Positions 40,377 through 49,800 of a stretch of 64,000 nucleotides of DNA are shown here, one piece after another. The stretch covers positions 3,348,001 to 3,412,000 of the forward strand of contig NZ_CP080413.1 in assembly GCF_019457475.1 (NCBI RefSeq), given 5' to 3'. This DNA comes from Shewanella acanthi. Its GTDB lineage: Bacteria; Pseudomonadota; Gammaproteobacteria; Enterobacterales; Shewanellaceae. Each line of letters opens with the position of its first letter. Position 1 is the stretch's first letter. The notes below the pieces were generated by a model. That model did no database searches, had not been told where the DNA came from, and saw only the letters and a program-made list of their open reading frames with translations. The position numbers and the translations under genes are program-made.

Positions 40377-41501
40377 TTGGAACTACTTAAGATTGATTGC
40401 CTTGGTAAGCAACTGCGTTTAGAAGCCTCACTCGCGGGTTGGCAACAACTGTTTTGGGACAACAACCTAGTATCACAAAAGGCCGCCAGCGTTGATAATG
40501 GTGGCTTAAGAGTGCATCAATTTGAAATCACGGCGCAGCGCAGCATTGCCCTTCCAGATACGGACGAAACCCAAGTTCAAGAAACCAAAATCAACATGCG
40601 GCTCGAAACCGATGTCGTCTGGCAGCCCTTCCGCTTCGATTACCGTCTGATACAAGATGATGAAATCATTGCCGAAGGCACACGCACCGAGAAGGATATA
40701 GAACGCCAAACCCCAGAAGTCCCTGTCGTGGCAACCCAAAAATTCAGCTTTGTGGGATTAGCCTCTCTTGGCTTTAAACTGCTAAAAAGCGCCAAGGTTG
40801 TCAAAGTGCTGCTCGCAGGCGCCAGTGTTGCGGCCTATTCTTGGCTGTTTTCATTGCAGTTTGCGTTAGCCTTAATTGCCTGCTTAGTATTCCATGAATA
40901 CGGACATATTCGGGCAATGAAGTACTTTGGGATGAAAACCAAGGGCATTTACCTCATCCCCTTTATGGGCGGTCTCGCACTCAGCGATGAAAAAATTAAC
41001 ACCCGCTGGCAGGATGTGGTGATTTCCATCATGGGGCCGACATTCGGGCTATTGATGTCCATCGCCTCACTGATTGCCTACTACGTGACGGATAATATCT
41101 TCTTCGCCGGACTTGCGGCCTTTAATGCCCTGTTGAATTTGTTTAACTTGCTGCCCATTTTGCCGCTCGATGGTGGCCATATCCTCAAGAGCATCAGTTT
41201 TTCCATGAACAGCATCATGGGATTGATTGCCTGCGTGATTGGGGCCGCTTTTGGGGTTTATATCAGTTATACCTTAGGACTGGCGCTACTCGGTTTCTTG
41301 CTGTTAATTGGTAGTTTAGAAATCGTATTCGAGTGGCGCGGCCGCCACCAGAGCCATTTGTTACCACTGGACAGATACGGGCAAGTCTTCTCGACTGTGT
41401 GGTATTTACTTACCGTTGCCGCCCTTGTCGGTATCATTTGGCACTTAGCAGGCACAGGCGATGAGATGCTCAGCCTGCCACTGCAAATACTGCGAAGCTA
41501 G
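40377..41501 (+). CDS. Site-2-protease-family (M50) membrane metalloprotease
   Basis: A 374-residue membrane protein. Residues 1-120 form a soluble domain of unknown fold, then five or six membrane segments follow. The zinc motif HEYGH lies at residues 173-177 inside a membrane segment, and the second metal-site motif LDGGH lies near 270, so an active intramembrane protease is expected. It lacks the PDZ domains of RseP. The start is a TTG at 40377 with GGA upstream; no ATG occurs before residue 74. The substrate is unknown. Confidence 0.85.
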   Translation: MELLKIDCLGKQLRLEASLAGWQQLFWDNNLVSQKAASVDNGGLRVHQFEITAQRSIALPDTDETQVQETKINMRLETDVVWQPFRFDYRLIQDDEIIAEGTRTEKDIERQTPEVPVVATQKFSFVGLASLGFKLLKSAKVVKVLLAGASVAAYSWLFSLQFALALIACLVFHEYGHIRAMKYFGMKTKGIYLIPFMGGLALSDEKINTRWQDVVISIMGPTFGLLMSIASLIAYYVTDNIFFAGLAAFNALLNLFNLLPILPLDGGHILKSISFSMNSIMGLIACVIGAAFGVYISYTLGLALLGFLLLIGSLEIVFEWRGRHQSHLLPLDRYGQVFSTVWYLLTVAALVGIIWHLAGTGDEMLSLPLQILRS

Positions 41502-41529
41502 ACTGTCCGCAAAAAGCAAGACGCAAATT

Positions 41530-41566
41530 TAAAAACCGCGAACACCAATAAGTGTTCGCGGTTTTT
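41530..41566. terminator. Strong bidirectional terminator
   Basis: AAAAACCGCGAACAC and GTGTTCGCGGTTTTT form a 15-bp perfect stem with a 6-base loop between the M50 gene and the convergent efflux pseudogene. Confidence 0.9.
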
Positions 41567-41605
41567 GCTTTTAAACAGACTGTAAGTCATCACTTGCCAT
41601 TGACA

Positions 41606-42230
41606 TTACTCAGTCAGCTTTGGCGCAATTTCGCTGCCACCGAGGGCTTGATAAAGCATCGACTGGGCAGAGAGCTGGTTATCGTGATGCTCAAGCAGCG
41701 ACGCCTCGGCCGTGCGTCTGTTCTCCTGGGCATCTAACCAATCCTGAATACCGACGGCACCGTTACGGTACTGACTCTCATTGATGACCTCGGCTTTGGC
41801 CGGCGCGGTAAATTGCAGGGCGAGTTTCTTCCAGATAAGCGTACTGCTGCTTAGCACAAATCGCATTATCGACATCCCTCAAAGGCGCTATAGAGCGTCT
41901 TGCGGTAATTAACGATTGCGGTTTGATAACCGATGTCGGCGATGTCATTGTTGATTTGCATTTGATTCCACTGCAAAAACGGCAGCACTAGGCCTGCACC
42001 TAAACTGCCCACGGGGTTACACAGCAACTTCTTAAGCCCAGAGGTCGATTCACCTATAGCACCTGTAAAACTTAAGGTCGGGAAGTAACTGACATAGGTC
42101 GCATCTTTGCTGGCAAGGGATGAGCGCAGCTGATACAGCGCCGATTTCACATCAGGGCGACGGCCGACTAAATCTGCGGGCACGTTCACGTCGGGCAGTT
42201 GAGTGATTTGTACTAGCAGCGAAAAATAAT
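41606..42230 (-). pseudogene. Broken outer-membrane efflux protein (NodT/OprM-like), C-terminal remnant
   Basis: Only the C-terminal third of an outer-membrane factor is left. On the minus strand homology begins near 42230 (LLVQITQLPDV), continues through DLVGRRPDVKSALYQLR and the frame ends early near 41868 because of an extra G around 41877. The next frame carries EDVDNA..AKQQYAYL, and a second shift near 41830 returns to a frame reading KKLALQF...ESQYRNGAV.IQDWLDAQENRR and a normal end at 41606. Family members have about 470 residues. No periplasmic adaptor or pump gene is nearby. Decay or deletion at the edge of the PHB locus is inferred. Confidence 0.9.
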
Positions 42231-42478
42231 TGAACCAGTATATAGCGTTAATTGATTCGAGTAGACGAAGGAAATGTCGAGATCAGGTAAAGATTTGAAA
42301 ATTTTTGTCTGAAAAATCAACATCTTTACAGCTAGCAGTCTTAGGCTATGGTGAAGTTCAATGCCTTTAGAAAAATGGGTTAAAGGGATCTGGAACTAAA
42401 GTGCCATTGTAAGTGCCCTGGGATCCGCGCAAGTTGTCACTATAAAAGTTTAGATCTGACAAACGTGGAATCCGCCCT

Positions 42479-43438
42479 ATGCGCAAACCAACATCTTTTA
42501 CCCTAAAAGCCCTCACGCTAAGCCTCGGCCTTGAGGGACTATTTTCGATTCATGCCCAAGCAGAAACTTCAGCTTATCAAGCACTCACGGATTTTGGCAG
42601 TAACCCAGGTGAGCTAACCGCCTCCTATTTGGTCCCAAGCAATCAACAACTTGCAAACTCTTCTGCTCTGGTGGTTCTGCTTCATGGTTGCGTGCAGGAC
42701 GGAGTAGAACTTGCCAATCAAAGCGGGTTAACGGCGCTAGCCGAGGAGAAAAAGTTTGCCTTGTTGGTGCCTCAGCAAAGTTTTGAAAACAATGTAAAGC
42801 GTTGTTATAACTGGTTTTCTGCTCAGGATACACAGATCGATAGCGGCGAAATGTTATCAATCAAAAACATGGTCACTAAGCTGCAAAGCCAAACTGCCGC
42901 TAAACAGGTCTATTTGATCGGCCTCTCGGCAGGTGGCGCTATGGCGAGTGCTGCACTGGTTAACTATCCAGATTTGTTTACAGGCGGCGCGGTGATAGCT
43001 GGTTTGCCCTATCCCTGCGCAGATAACCTGACAAAGGCCATTTCCTGTATGAAGCAGGGGCCTGCCGAATCGACTGAGGAACTCAGCCGTTTAGCCAAGC
43101 AGGTTCACCCAAATCAGCAACGCTGGCCCAAGCTTACGGTGTGGACGGGAAAAAACGATCAAGTGGTAAATCCCGAGAATTCCCATCGATTGACGGCGCA
43201 ATGGTTAAATCTCAACCAAATTAATACCACTGCGAAAGTTGAGCAATTTAACGATTATCAATTTAGTACGTGGGAAGATTCAAATAATCAACCCGTCATC
43301 TCACTGGTTGAAATAAATAATATGGGGCACGGAATTGCGGTTAATTCCACTGTTAAAAACGGGGGAATTGAAGGTGATTATTTACTTAACGCACCAATTA
43401 GCAGCATGCCTGAAATAATTAAAACCTGGGGGATATAG
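42479..43438 (+). CDS. Exported esterase of the PHB depolymerase family
   Basis: A 319-residue alpha/beta hydrolase with a signal peptide (ends AQA, near 28). It has the oxyanion-hole motif HGCVQ (69-73), the nucleophile Ser150 in GLSAG, Asp227 in GKNDQ and His284 in MGHGI, the usual Esterase_PHB triad. It has no linker or substrate-binding domain, unlike the larger depolymerase at 53536-55587, so it may act on soluble or amorphous PHB or on oligomers in the periplasm. It is the first gene of the PHB cluster, 188 bases upstream of the TonB receptor gene. The specific substrate is inference; related feruloyl/acetylxylan esterases share the fold. Confidence 0.85.
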   Translation: MRKPTSFTLKALTLSLGLEGLFSIHAQAETSAYQALTDFGSNPGELTASYLVPSNQQLANSSALVVLLHGCVQDGVELANQSGLTALAEEKKFALLVPQQSFENNVKRCYNWFSAQDTQIDSGEMLSIKNMVTKLQSQTAAKQVYLIGLSAGGAMASAALVNYPDLFTGGAVIAGLPYPCADNLTKAISCMKQGPAESTEELSRLAKQVHPNQQRWPKLTVWTGKNDQVVNPENSHRLTAQWLNLNQINTTAKVEQFNDYQFSTWEDSNNQPVISLVEINNMGHGIAVNSTVKNGGIEGDYLLNAPISSMPEIIKTWGI

Positions 43439-43626
43439 GATTGAATAAAAATTAAAAATATAAAATTAAACACCCGTAATTAATCGTAATACAAATATAG
43501 CTTAATAAAAACACATACTACTATAGTACCGATTTAAATTTTAAAGAATTACTATAGAGTCAAGGTGAAGAAAAATAGTAGTAAGTTCTAACCTCTAAAA
43601 AATAAATACTACAACGGGAAATCTGT
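43439..43626 (+). promoter_or_regulatory. AT-rich control region upstream of the TonB receptor gene
   Basis: 188 very AT-rich bases. The palindrome TACTATAGTA lies at about 43520-43529 and overlaps TAGTACC (43524-43530), a motif shared with the scoA upstream region. Further TACTATAG and TAGTAGTAAG elements follow. This suggests specific regulation of the receptor, but no consensus is known to me. Confidence 0.4.
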
Positions 43627-45906
43627 ATGAAACAGAATACTATCAAAATGAGTTGCATTGCTTTAGCTATCTCATCTGTTCTTGCAGCGAATTATGCTAT
43701 CGCTGAAGAAGATGTTGCTGGCACCGGGGAGAAGCAAGCCATCTTAGAACACATTGAAGTCACCGCCCGTAAGTCGGTTGAAAGCCTTCAAAACGTGCCT
43801 GTCGCCGTGACTTCAGTCAGCGCAGCCGATCTAGCGGAAAATGGCATCAGCGTGATCACTGAGATCCAGCAATTTTCGCCAAATACCACGCTACAAACCA
43901 GTCGTGGAACTAACTCTACCCTCACCGCCTTTATCCGCGGTGTAGGTCAAGATGACCCGCTTTGGGGTTATGAGCCAGGTGTCGGTATCTATATCGACGA
44001 CGTCTACATCGCCCGTCCACAGGGTGCAGTATTAGACATTCTCGATGTGCAACGTATCGAAGTACTGCGCGGCCCTCAGGGTACCCTCTATGGTAAAAAT
44101 ACCATCGGTGGCGCGGTTAAATACGTAACCAAGAAGATGAGTGGCGATGCCGAGTTAAACCTCAATGCCACCATCGGTAGCTACAATCAACAGGACTACA
44201 AAATTGCGGGTCAATTACCGTTAATTGACAACAAGCTATACATTGGCGGTGCCTTCGCGAGCTTAAACCGCGATGGTTTCGGTGAGTTCTTAACCTCGGC
44301 ATTACCGAGCCAAGATACTGAGAACTATAACAAAGACGTTATGGCTGGCCGTATGAGCTTAGAGTACACGCCAACCGATAACCTGTTTATGCGCCTCAAC
44401 TACGATAAAACCAAGGACGAGTCGAATTCAAAGGGCGGTTATCGTATGCTGCCAAGTATTCTGACCAATGCGCCAGTACCGGACAGCAAATACGATTCTT
44501 ATACCAGCTTACCGACTTGGAACAAACTCGATACTGAGGGTTGGGGGCTCACGATTGAATATGGTCTAAACGATGATTGGACACTGAAATCAGTGACTTC
44601 ATCACGTGAAAGTTACTCACCGACCAACATCGACTTCGATAACACTAGCCTGCGTATTTTCGACGTACCCGCTATCTATGATGACGAGCAATTCAGCCAA
44701 GAATTCCAGGCTAACTACGATGGCGATGATTTGAAACTTGTTTCAGGCCTGTATTACTTTAAGGGCGATTCATGCGGTATGTTCGATGCCATCCTGTATG
44801 AATACTATAAAGCCCTAGGCGGTCTAACCCGTGAGGTACGTGGTTGTAACAACAGCGAAAGCTATGCTGCCTACGCTCAAGGTACCTACGATATCACAGA
44901 TAAATTATCGATGACCGCTGGCCTGCGTTATACCCGTGAAACTAAGGATGCCACCGTTTATAACGGCGTCATGTTTACTGCGCTATACCCAGAAACAGGC
45001 TGGTATCCAGGTTATGTTCGCGATGAAGATGCGATCAACGCAAGTATTCCTAAGGTGTTAGACGATGAAGAAACTTGGTCAAAACTTAACCCTCGCCTAG
45101 GTCTAGAGTATCAACTGAGCGACGATATGATGCTGTTCACTAGCTACTCACAGGGCTTTAAGTCGGGTACCTTCAACCCACGTGCGACCTTCGCAGAACC
45201 TGCGGTAGATCCAGAAGTTGTTGATTCCTATGAACTGGGTATGAAGAGTGAGTGGTTTGATAGCCTGCGTGTAAACGCTACTGCCTTCTACTTAGATCAT
45301 AAGGACAGACAGTTCGTTACTGCGCTGCCTGCAGAAAACGCATCTCAAGTTAACCAACGCTTAGGTAATATAGGTACATCTAACGCTACAGGTCTTGAGC
45401 TTGAAGTCGAATACGCAGCCACTAAGTCACTGAATTTATTCGCGACCTTAGGCTTAATCGACTCTAGCTTCGATAAAGTATTCTCCTACGACAACAGCGG
45501 CAACCGCATCGACATCACCGACCATTACACTATTACCTATACGCCAGATACCACGGCAAACGTTGGTTTTAGTTATACCATGGACACAGATATCGGTAGC
45601 TTCGTCGCCAATGGCAACTACTACTATCGCGGTGAGTACGACCTAGCGGTTGAAAACAACCTGTTATCCCAAGATGGGTATGGCCTGCTGAACTTTGGTG
45701 TTAACTGGTATAGCAACGATGGTCATTGGAATGCCGGCGTTCACTGGAAAAATATCACGGATGAAGAGTATATGGTGGGTAACTATGCCTTCGTAACTCC
45801 AGATGGTAACGGCGGATATACTCCATCAACCGGCGGTGACACTACATTAGTTTCCTATTATGGCGATCCAGAGACTATTTCACTAACAGTCGGCTATAGC
45901 TTCTAG
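43627..45906 (+). CDS. TonB-dependent outer-membrane receptor
   Basis: A 759-residue outer-membrane transporter. It has a signal peptide (ends YAIA, about residue 26), a TonB-box-like HIEVTARK segment (about 39-46), a plug domain (about 55-170; RGVGQDDPL, VLRGPQGTLYGKNTIGG) and a 22-strand barrel ending in Phe (VGYSF). The plug is of the type common among marine and Caulobacter receptors for carbon sources rather than siderophores. Lying between PHB-hydrolase and two-component genes, it probably imports 3-hydroxybutyrate oligomers (inference). A strong terminator follows. Confidence 0.9.
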   Translation: MKQNTIKMSCIALAISSVLAANYAIAEEDVAGTGEKQAILEHIEVTARKSVESLQNVPVAVTSVSAADLAENGISVITEIQQFSPNTTLQTSRGTNSTLTAFIRGVGQDDPLWGYEPGVGIYIDDVYIARPQGAVLDILDVQRIEVLRGPQGTLYGKNTIGGAVKYVTKKMSGDAELNLNATIGSYNQQDYKIAGQLPLIDNKLYIGGAFASLNRDGFGEFLTSALPSQDTENYNKDVMAGRMSLEYTPTDNLFMRLNYDKTKDESNSKGGYRMLPSILTNAPVPDSKYDSYTSLPTWNKLDTEGWGLTIEYGLNDDWTLKSVTSSRESYSPTNIDFDNTSLRIFDVPAIYDDEQFSQEFQANYDGDDLKLVSGLYYFKGDSCGMFDAILYEYYKALGGLTREVRGCNNSESYAAYAQGTYDITDKLSMTAGLRYTRETKDATVYNGVMFTALYPETGWYPGYVRDEDAINASIPKVLDDEETWSKLNPRLGLEYQLSDDMMLFTSYSQGFKSGTFNPRATFAEPAVDPEVVDSYELGMKSEWFDSLRVNATAFYLDHKDRQFVTALPAENASQVNQRLGNIGTSNATGLELEVEYAATKSLNLFATLGLIDSSFDKVFSYDNSGNRIDITDHYTITYTPDTTANVGFSYTMDTDIGSFVANGNYYYRGEYDLAVENNLLSQDGYGLLNFGVNWYSNDGHWNAGVHWKNITDEEYMVGNYAFVTPDGNGGYTPSTGGDTTLVSYYGDPETISLTVGYSF

Positions 45907-45930
45907 AATAATATTGTATATTCGCCCTAA

Positions 45931-45965
45931 AATAACCGACTCAACTGAGTCGGTTATTATTTTTA
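45931..45965 (+). terminator. Terminator after the TonB receptor gene
   Basis: Two 13-base arms (AATAACCGACTCA and its complement) separated by two bases form a very strong hairpin at 45931-45958, followed by ATTTTT. Confidence 0.88.
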
Positions 45966-46039
45966 AACCAGGGAAAGATTCTCTAGCATTAATTTCTAAT
46001 GGGATTAAACTGGCATTGGACTAACAAAGGGAATGGATT

Positions 46040-46723
46040 ATGTCTCAAATTAAAGTGGCTATTGCAGATGACCACCCACTATTTAGAACTGCCTTGACGC
46101 AGGCGGTACTAAAAAATTTTGATAGTGCTGAAGTATTGGAAGCTGAAAACTTTCAAGAATTAATTTCAATCGTTGAACAAAATGCAGATATTGAAATTAT
46201 TTTCCTCGATTTACATATGCCAGGAAATGATGGATTTACCGGTTTAACTCTCTTACAAAATCATTTTCCCGATATCGTCGTTATTATGGTGTCCTCCGAC
46301 GATCAACCCGATATTGTCCGTAAAGCGATTAACTTAGGCGCTAGCGCCTTTATTCCTAAATCGGCAAATCTCACCCAAATCTCAACGGCGATTGCCACCG
46401 TATTAGAGGGCGAAGTCTGGCTCCCCGAACACACTGACATCAATGTCGACCTGCAAACCGCCGCCGAGCATCAACGCCTCGCTAAACAATTAGCCCAATT
46501 GACACCGCAGCAATACACAGTGCTCGCCAGTATCGCCAATGGCCGCCTCAATAAGCAAATCGCCTATGACCTTGATATCAAAGAAACCACGGTTAAAAAG
46601 CACGTGTCGGCAATTTTATTAAAACTCGAAGTCTATAACCGTACCCAAGCGGGACTGGTCTTCCAGCAATTGATGCTCACCAACAACGACAGCAATCACG
46701 ATAAGCAAGTGGTTAACGGCTAG
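46040..46723 (+). CDS. LuxR/NarL-family response regulator
   Basis: A 227-residue two-component regulator: receiver domain with the acidic pair Asp10-Asp11, phospho-acceptor Asp57 in IIFLDLHMPG and Lys in PKSA, then a LuxR-type helix-turn-helix (about 150-215; LTPQQYTVLASIANG...NKQIAYDLDIKETTVKKHV). It is convergent with the symporter-domain hybrid kinase, and that pairing recalls the CrbS-CrbR / CbrA-like systems that control acetate and other short-acid use. It probably controls the PHB genes around it (inference). Confidence 0.92.
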   Translation: MSQIKVAIADDHPLFRTALTQAVLKNFDSAEVLEAENFQELISIVEQNADIEIIFLDLHMPGNDGFTGLTLLQNHFPDIVVIMVSSDDQPDIVRKAINLGASAFIPKSANLTQISTAIATVLEGEVWLPEHTDINVDLQTAAEHQRLAKQLAQLTPQQYTVLASIANGRLNKQIAYDLDIKETTVKKHVSAILLKLEVYNRTQAGLVFQQLMLTNNDSNHDKQVVNG

Positions 46724-46751
46724 TCCTTTTCTCCCATTTATCACTCCAAAA

Positions 46752-46782
46752 TAAAACAGTGGCAATTACAGCCACTGTTTTA
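46752..46782. terminator. Bidirectional terminator between response regulator and hybrid kinase
   Basis: TAAAACAGTGGC at 46752-46763 pairs with GCCACTGTTTTA at 46771-46782, a 12-bp stem with A and T flanks serving both convergent genes. Confidence 0.8.
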
Positions 46783-46828
46783 CCAATCCTATACCAATAA
46801 ACCGACCAAATCGCATTACTATCAAAGC

Positions 46829-49800
46829 CTAAACTAACTGCTTCACGATTCGCTTCAGGGCGATGGCCTTAACCGGTTTACGCACAAAACTAAATTCGGC
46901 GCTACTGGTATGCTGACGCACCGACTCCGAAGGATCGGCTGAGCAAATCACACAGGTTGGTTTGCTCTCAGTCATAGGTGCTGTCATCAACGGCTGCTGG
47001 AGTAATTCAGTCACTAAATCCACTCCATTAACATCATCATCTAAATGGTAATCCGCCACGATAAGCTTGGGTCGGCCATGCTCGGTCATTTGCTGCAGAG
47101 CGGTGACTTTATCCCGTGCGGTAATCACCTGACAGCCCCAACCTAAGAGTAAGGATGAAATCGCTTTTAGCATAAGCTCGTCATTATCGATAACCAGCAC
47201 TTTTAGGTTAAACCTGTCTGCGGCAAGCTCTTCCTCACGGTGCAACTGCACCACATTACTCGGCTTTTTAAGCTCGCAAATACGGGGCACTTCAATACTG
47301 AAACAGGTCCCTTTTCCGACCTCAGAGTGTAAGTGGATTTTCAACCCGAGCAGCTTAGCGATACGGTCACAAATCGCTAAGCCTAAGCCAAGGCCTGGGA
47401 TTTCACGGGTTAACTCTAATCGTTCAAACTCCCCAAAAATCGCCTGCTGTTTGTCCTTTGGAATACCAGGGCCATTGTCCCACACTTGAATAAGTAAGCT
47501 GTTCCCCAGTCTTCTCACCCCAAGGGTCACCTTCGGCTTGAAGTCACAGGATATAAATCCATCAGCCTCGGCGCTAACTTCGGCGTTAGTGCCATTCAGA
47601 CTGCTTTTACCTCGACTGGAATTCGCGCCCATCGCCCCTGCGGGCGAATAATGAAAGGCGTTAGATAAAAAGTTTTGAATGATGCGCCTTAGGAGTCGTT
47701 GATCACTTTGCACAAAACACGAGGAAAACTGATAGGAAAAATCAATTCCCTGCTTATTAGCAAGCGCGTTGAATTCATTCACTAAGGTCGACAGTAAATC
47801 ATCAATCGCAAACTGACTCTGCTCTGTCTTTAATGAGTTACTATCGAGACGCGAGATTTCCACTAAATCAGACAAGAGACTTTCCACCACATTTAACGAC
47901 TCTTCAATATGGGTCGCTAAATCATGCAATTCGGTCGAGGTGACTTTCTGTTTTAGCATTTCGGTGAAAAGCGTTAAGGCATTAAATGGCTGCATTAAAT
48001 CGTGGCTCGCCGCTGCGAGAAAACGGGTCTTGCTACTATTGGCGGCTTCGGCTTCGGCCTTAGCTTTAGCCAGCTCCATGGTGCGACTCTCGACTCTCTT
48101 CTCTAGCGTTTCATTAGCCAGTTGCAGTGCCTTTTCGGCCTGAATATGGTCGGTAATGTCGGTAAAGGTACTGACGAAGCCGCCACCCGGCATGGCTTGT
48201 CCGCGAATTTCCAACACCTTACCATCTAACATGGTACGTAAAAAATGGTGGGGACTGCCGCTACGCATATGGGCGAGGCGCTTTTCGATAAGCTCCTCGG
48301 CCTCATCACCTTTGATAATGCCGCGGTCGATGTTGTAACGCAGTAGCTTCTCAATCGGAATACCCGCTTTTACGTAATCCTTTGGATAATCTAATAATTC
48401 GATATAGCGTTTATTCCAAGCAACAAGGCGCATATCGGCATCGACCACGCTAATACCCTGCTCGATATTTTCTACTCCAGATTGCAGCAGCTCGCGGTTA
48501 AACTCGAATATCTGGTTGGCCTCATCGACTATGCTCACCACATCCTCTAGCGGCACCTGCTGCGAGCGAGAAGCCGCATTCATCACCATTCGGGTCGAAG
48601 CAGAACCCAGCACGCCCGAAAGTTTAAGTCGGGTATAGTCCACCAACTCCTCTCGGCGCGACTGCAAGTTCACCTCTGAACCAAGCACTTTCGCCCTGGC
48701 AAGTAGCTCCTGTGCTTCCTCACGATTAATGAAACGGTGTAATAGGCTTGCAAGATCCTCGATGGACAGATCCCGCTCCAGAGGCAGAACTTTACGGTTC
48801 ACAAACACATCAGCCTGTAGCACTTCGCCAACGCTTGGGTCTTTCAATAGAGAAATCAGTACAAAACAGCTGATGTTAATCAATAAACTGTAAAAGAGAC
48901 CATGACTGATATTATCAAGCCCGCTTAAACCAAAGAGTGCCGTGGGTTTTAGCCAATCAATCCCCCAAGGCCCAAGTTGTACCCACTGCGCCTCGGCTAA
49001 AGTCACAGGTAATAACAGGGTATAAAGCCAAACTAGACTGCCCATCAATAAGCCAGTAAAGGCTCCCTGTGTGGTTGCACGGCGCCAGTAGAGCGCCCCT
49101 ACGGCTGCGGGGGCAAATTGGGATAACAGCACGAAGGATAACAGACCAATACTCGCTAGATGATTTTGCTGGTCGATGTATCGCTCGAAGGCGAAGGCCG
49201 ACAGCAGAATGACCGCAATTGAAATTCGTCTTAGGCGCAGCAAAATACCTGAGAGTTGAGGGGTTTGTTGGGAATTAAATTTGGATATCTGTAACAGGGC
49301 AGGTGTTAAGATTTCAGTCGATATCATAGTACTGAGCACGATCGTTGCCACAATCACCATCGCCGTTGCCGCTGCAAGCCCTCCGATATACACCAAAATT
49401 CCTAGCCATGCCTGCTGATAAAACAGCGGCAGGGTCAACACATAGGTATCGGCATCGACACTACCACCGGGGAAACTTAGCTGCCCTGCAATGGCAATTG
49501 GCAACACAAAAATATTAAGCATCAATAGGTAACAGGGAACCATCCAACGAGCGGCTTTGAGCTCTTTACCATGGTGATTTTCAATCATCATCATGTGAAA
49601 TTCTTGCGGCAGGGCATAAATAGTAATCGCCCCAAGTAGGATCTGGGATAGGACAAAGTAAATTGACCCCTCATCATTGCTGGGTGGCAAACTCGCACCT
49701 TTGGAGAGCAGATCGCTAAAACCATCAAAAATATAGAAAGTGGCAAATATCCCCACGGCGGTTAATGCAACCAGTTTCACCACAGAGCTAAAGGCAATGG

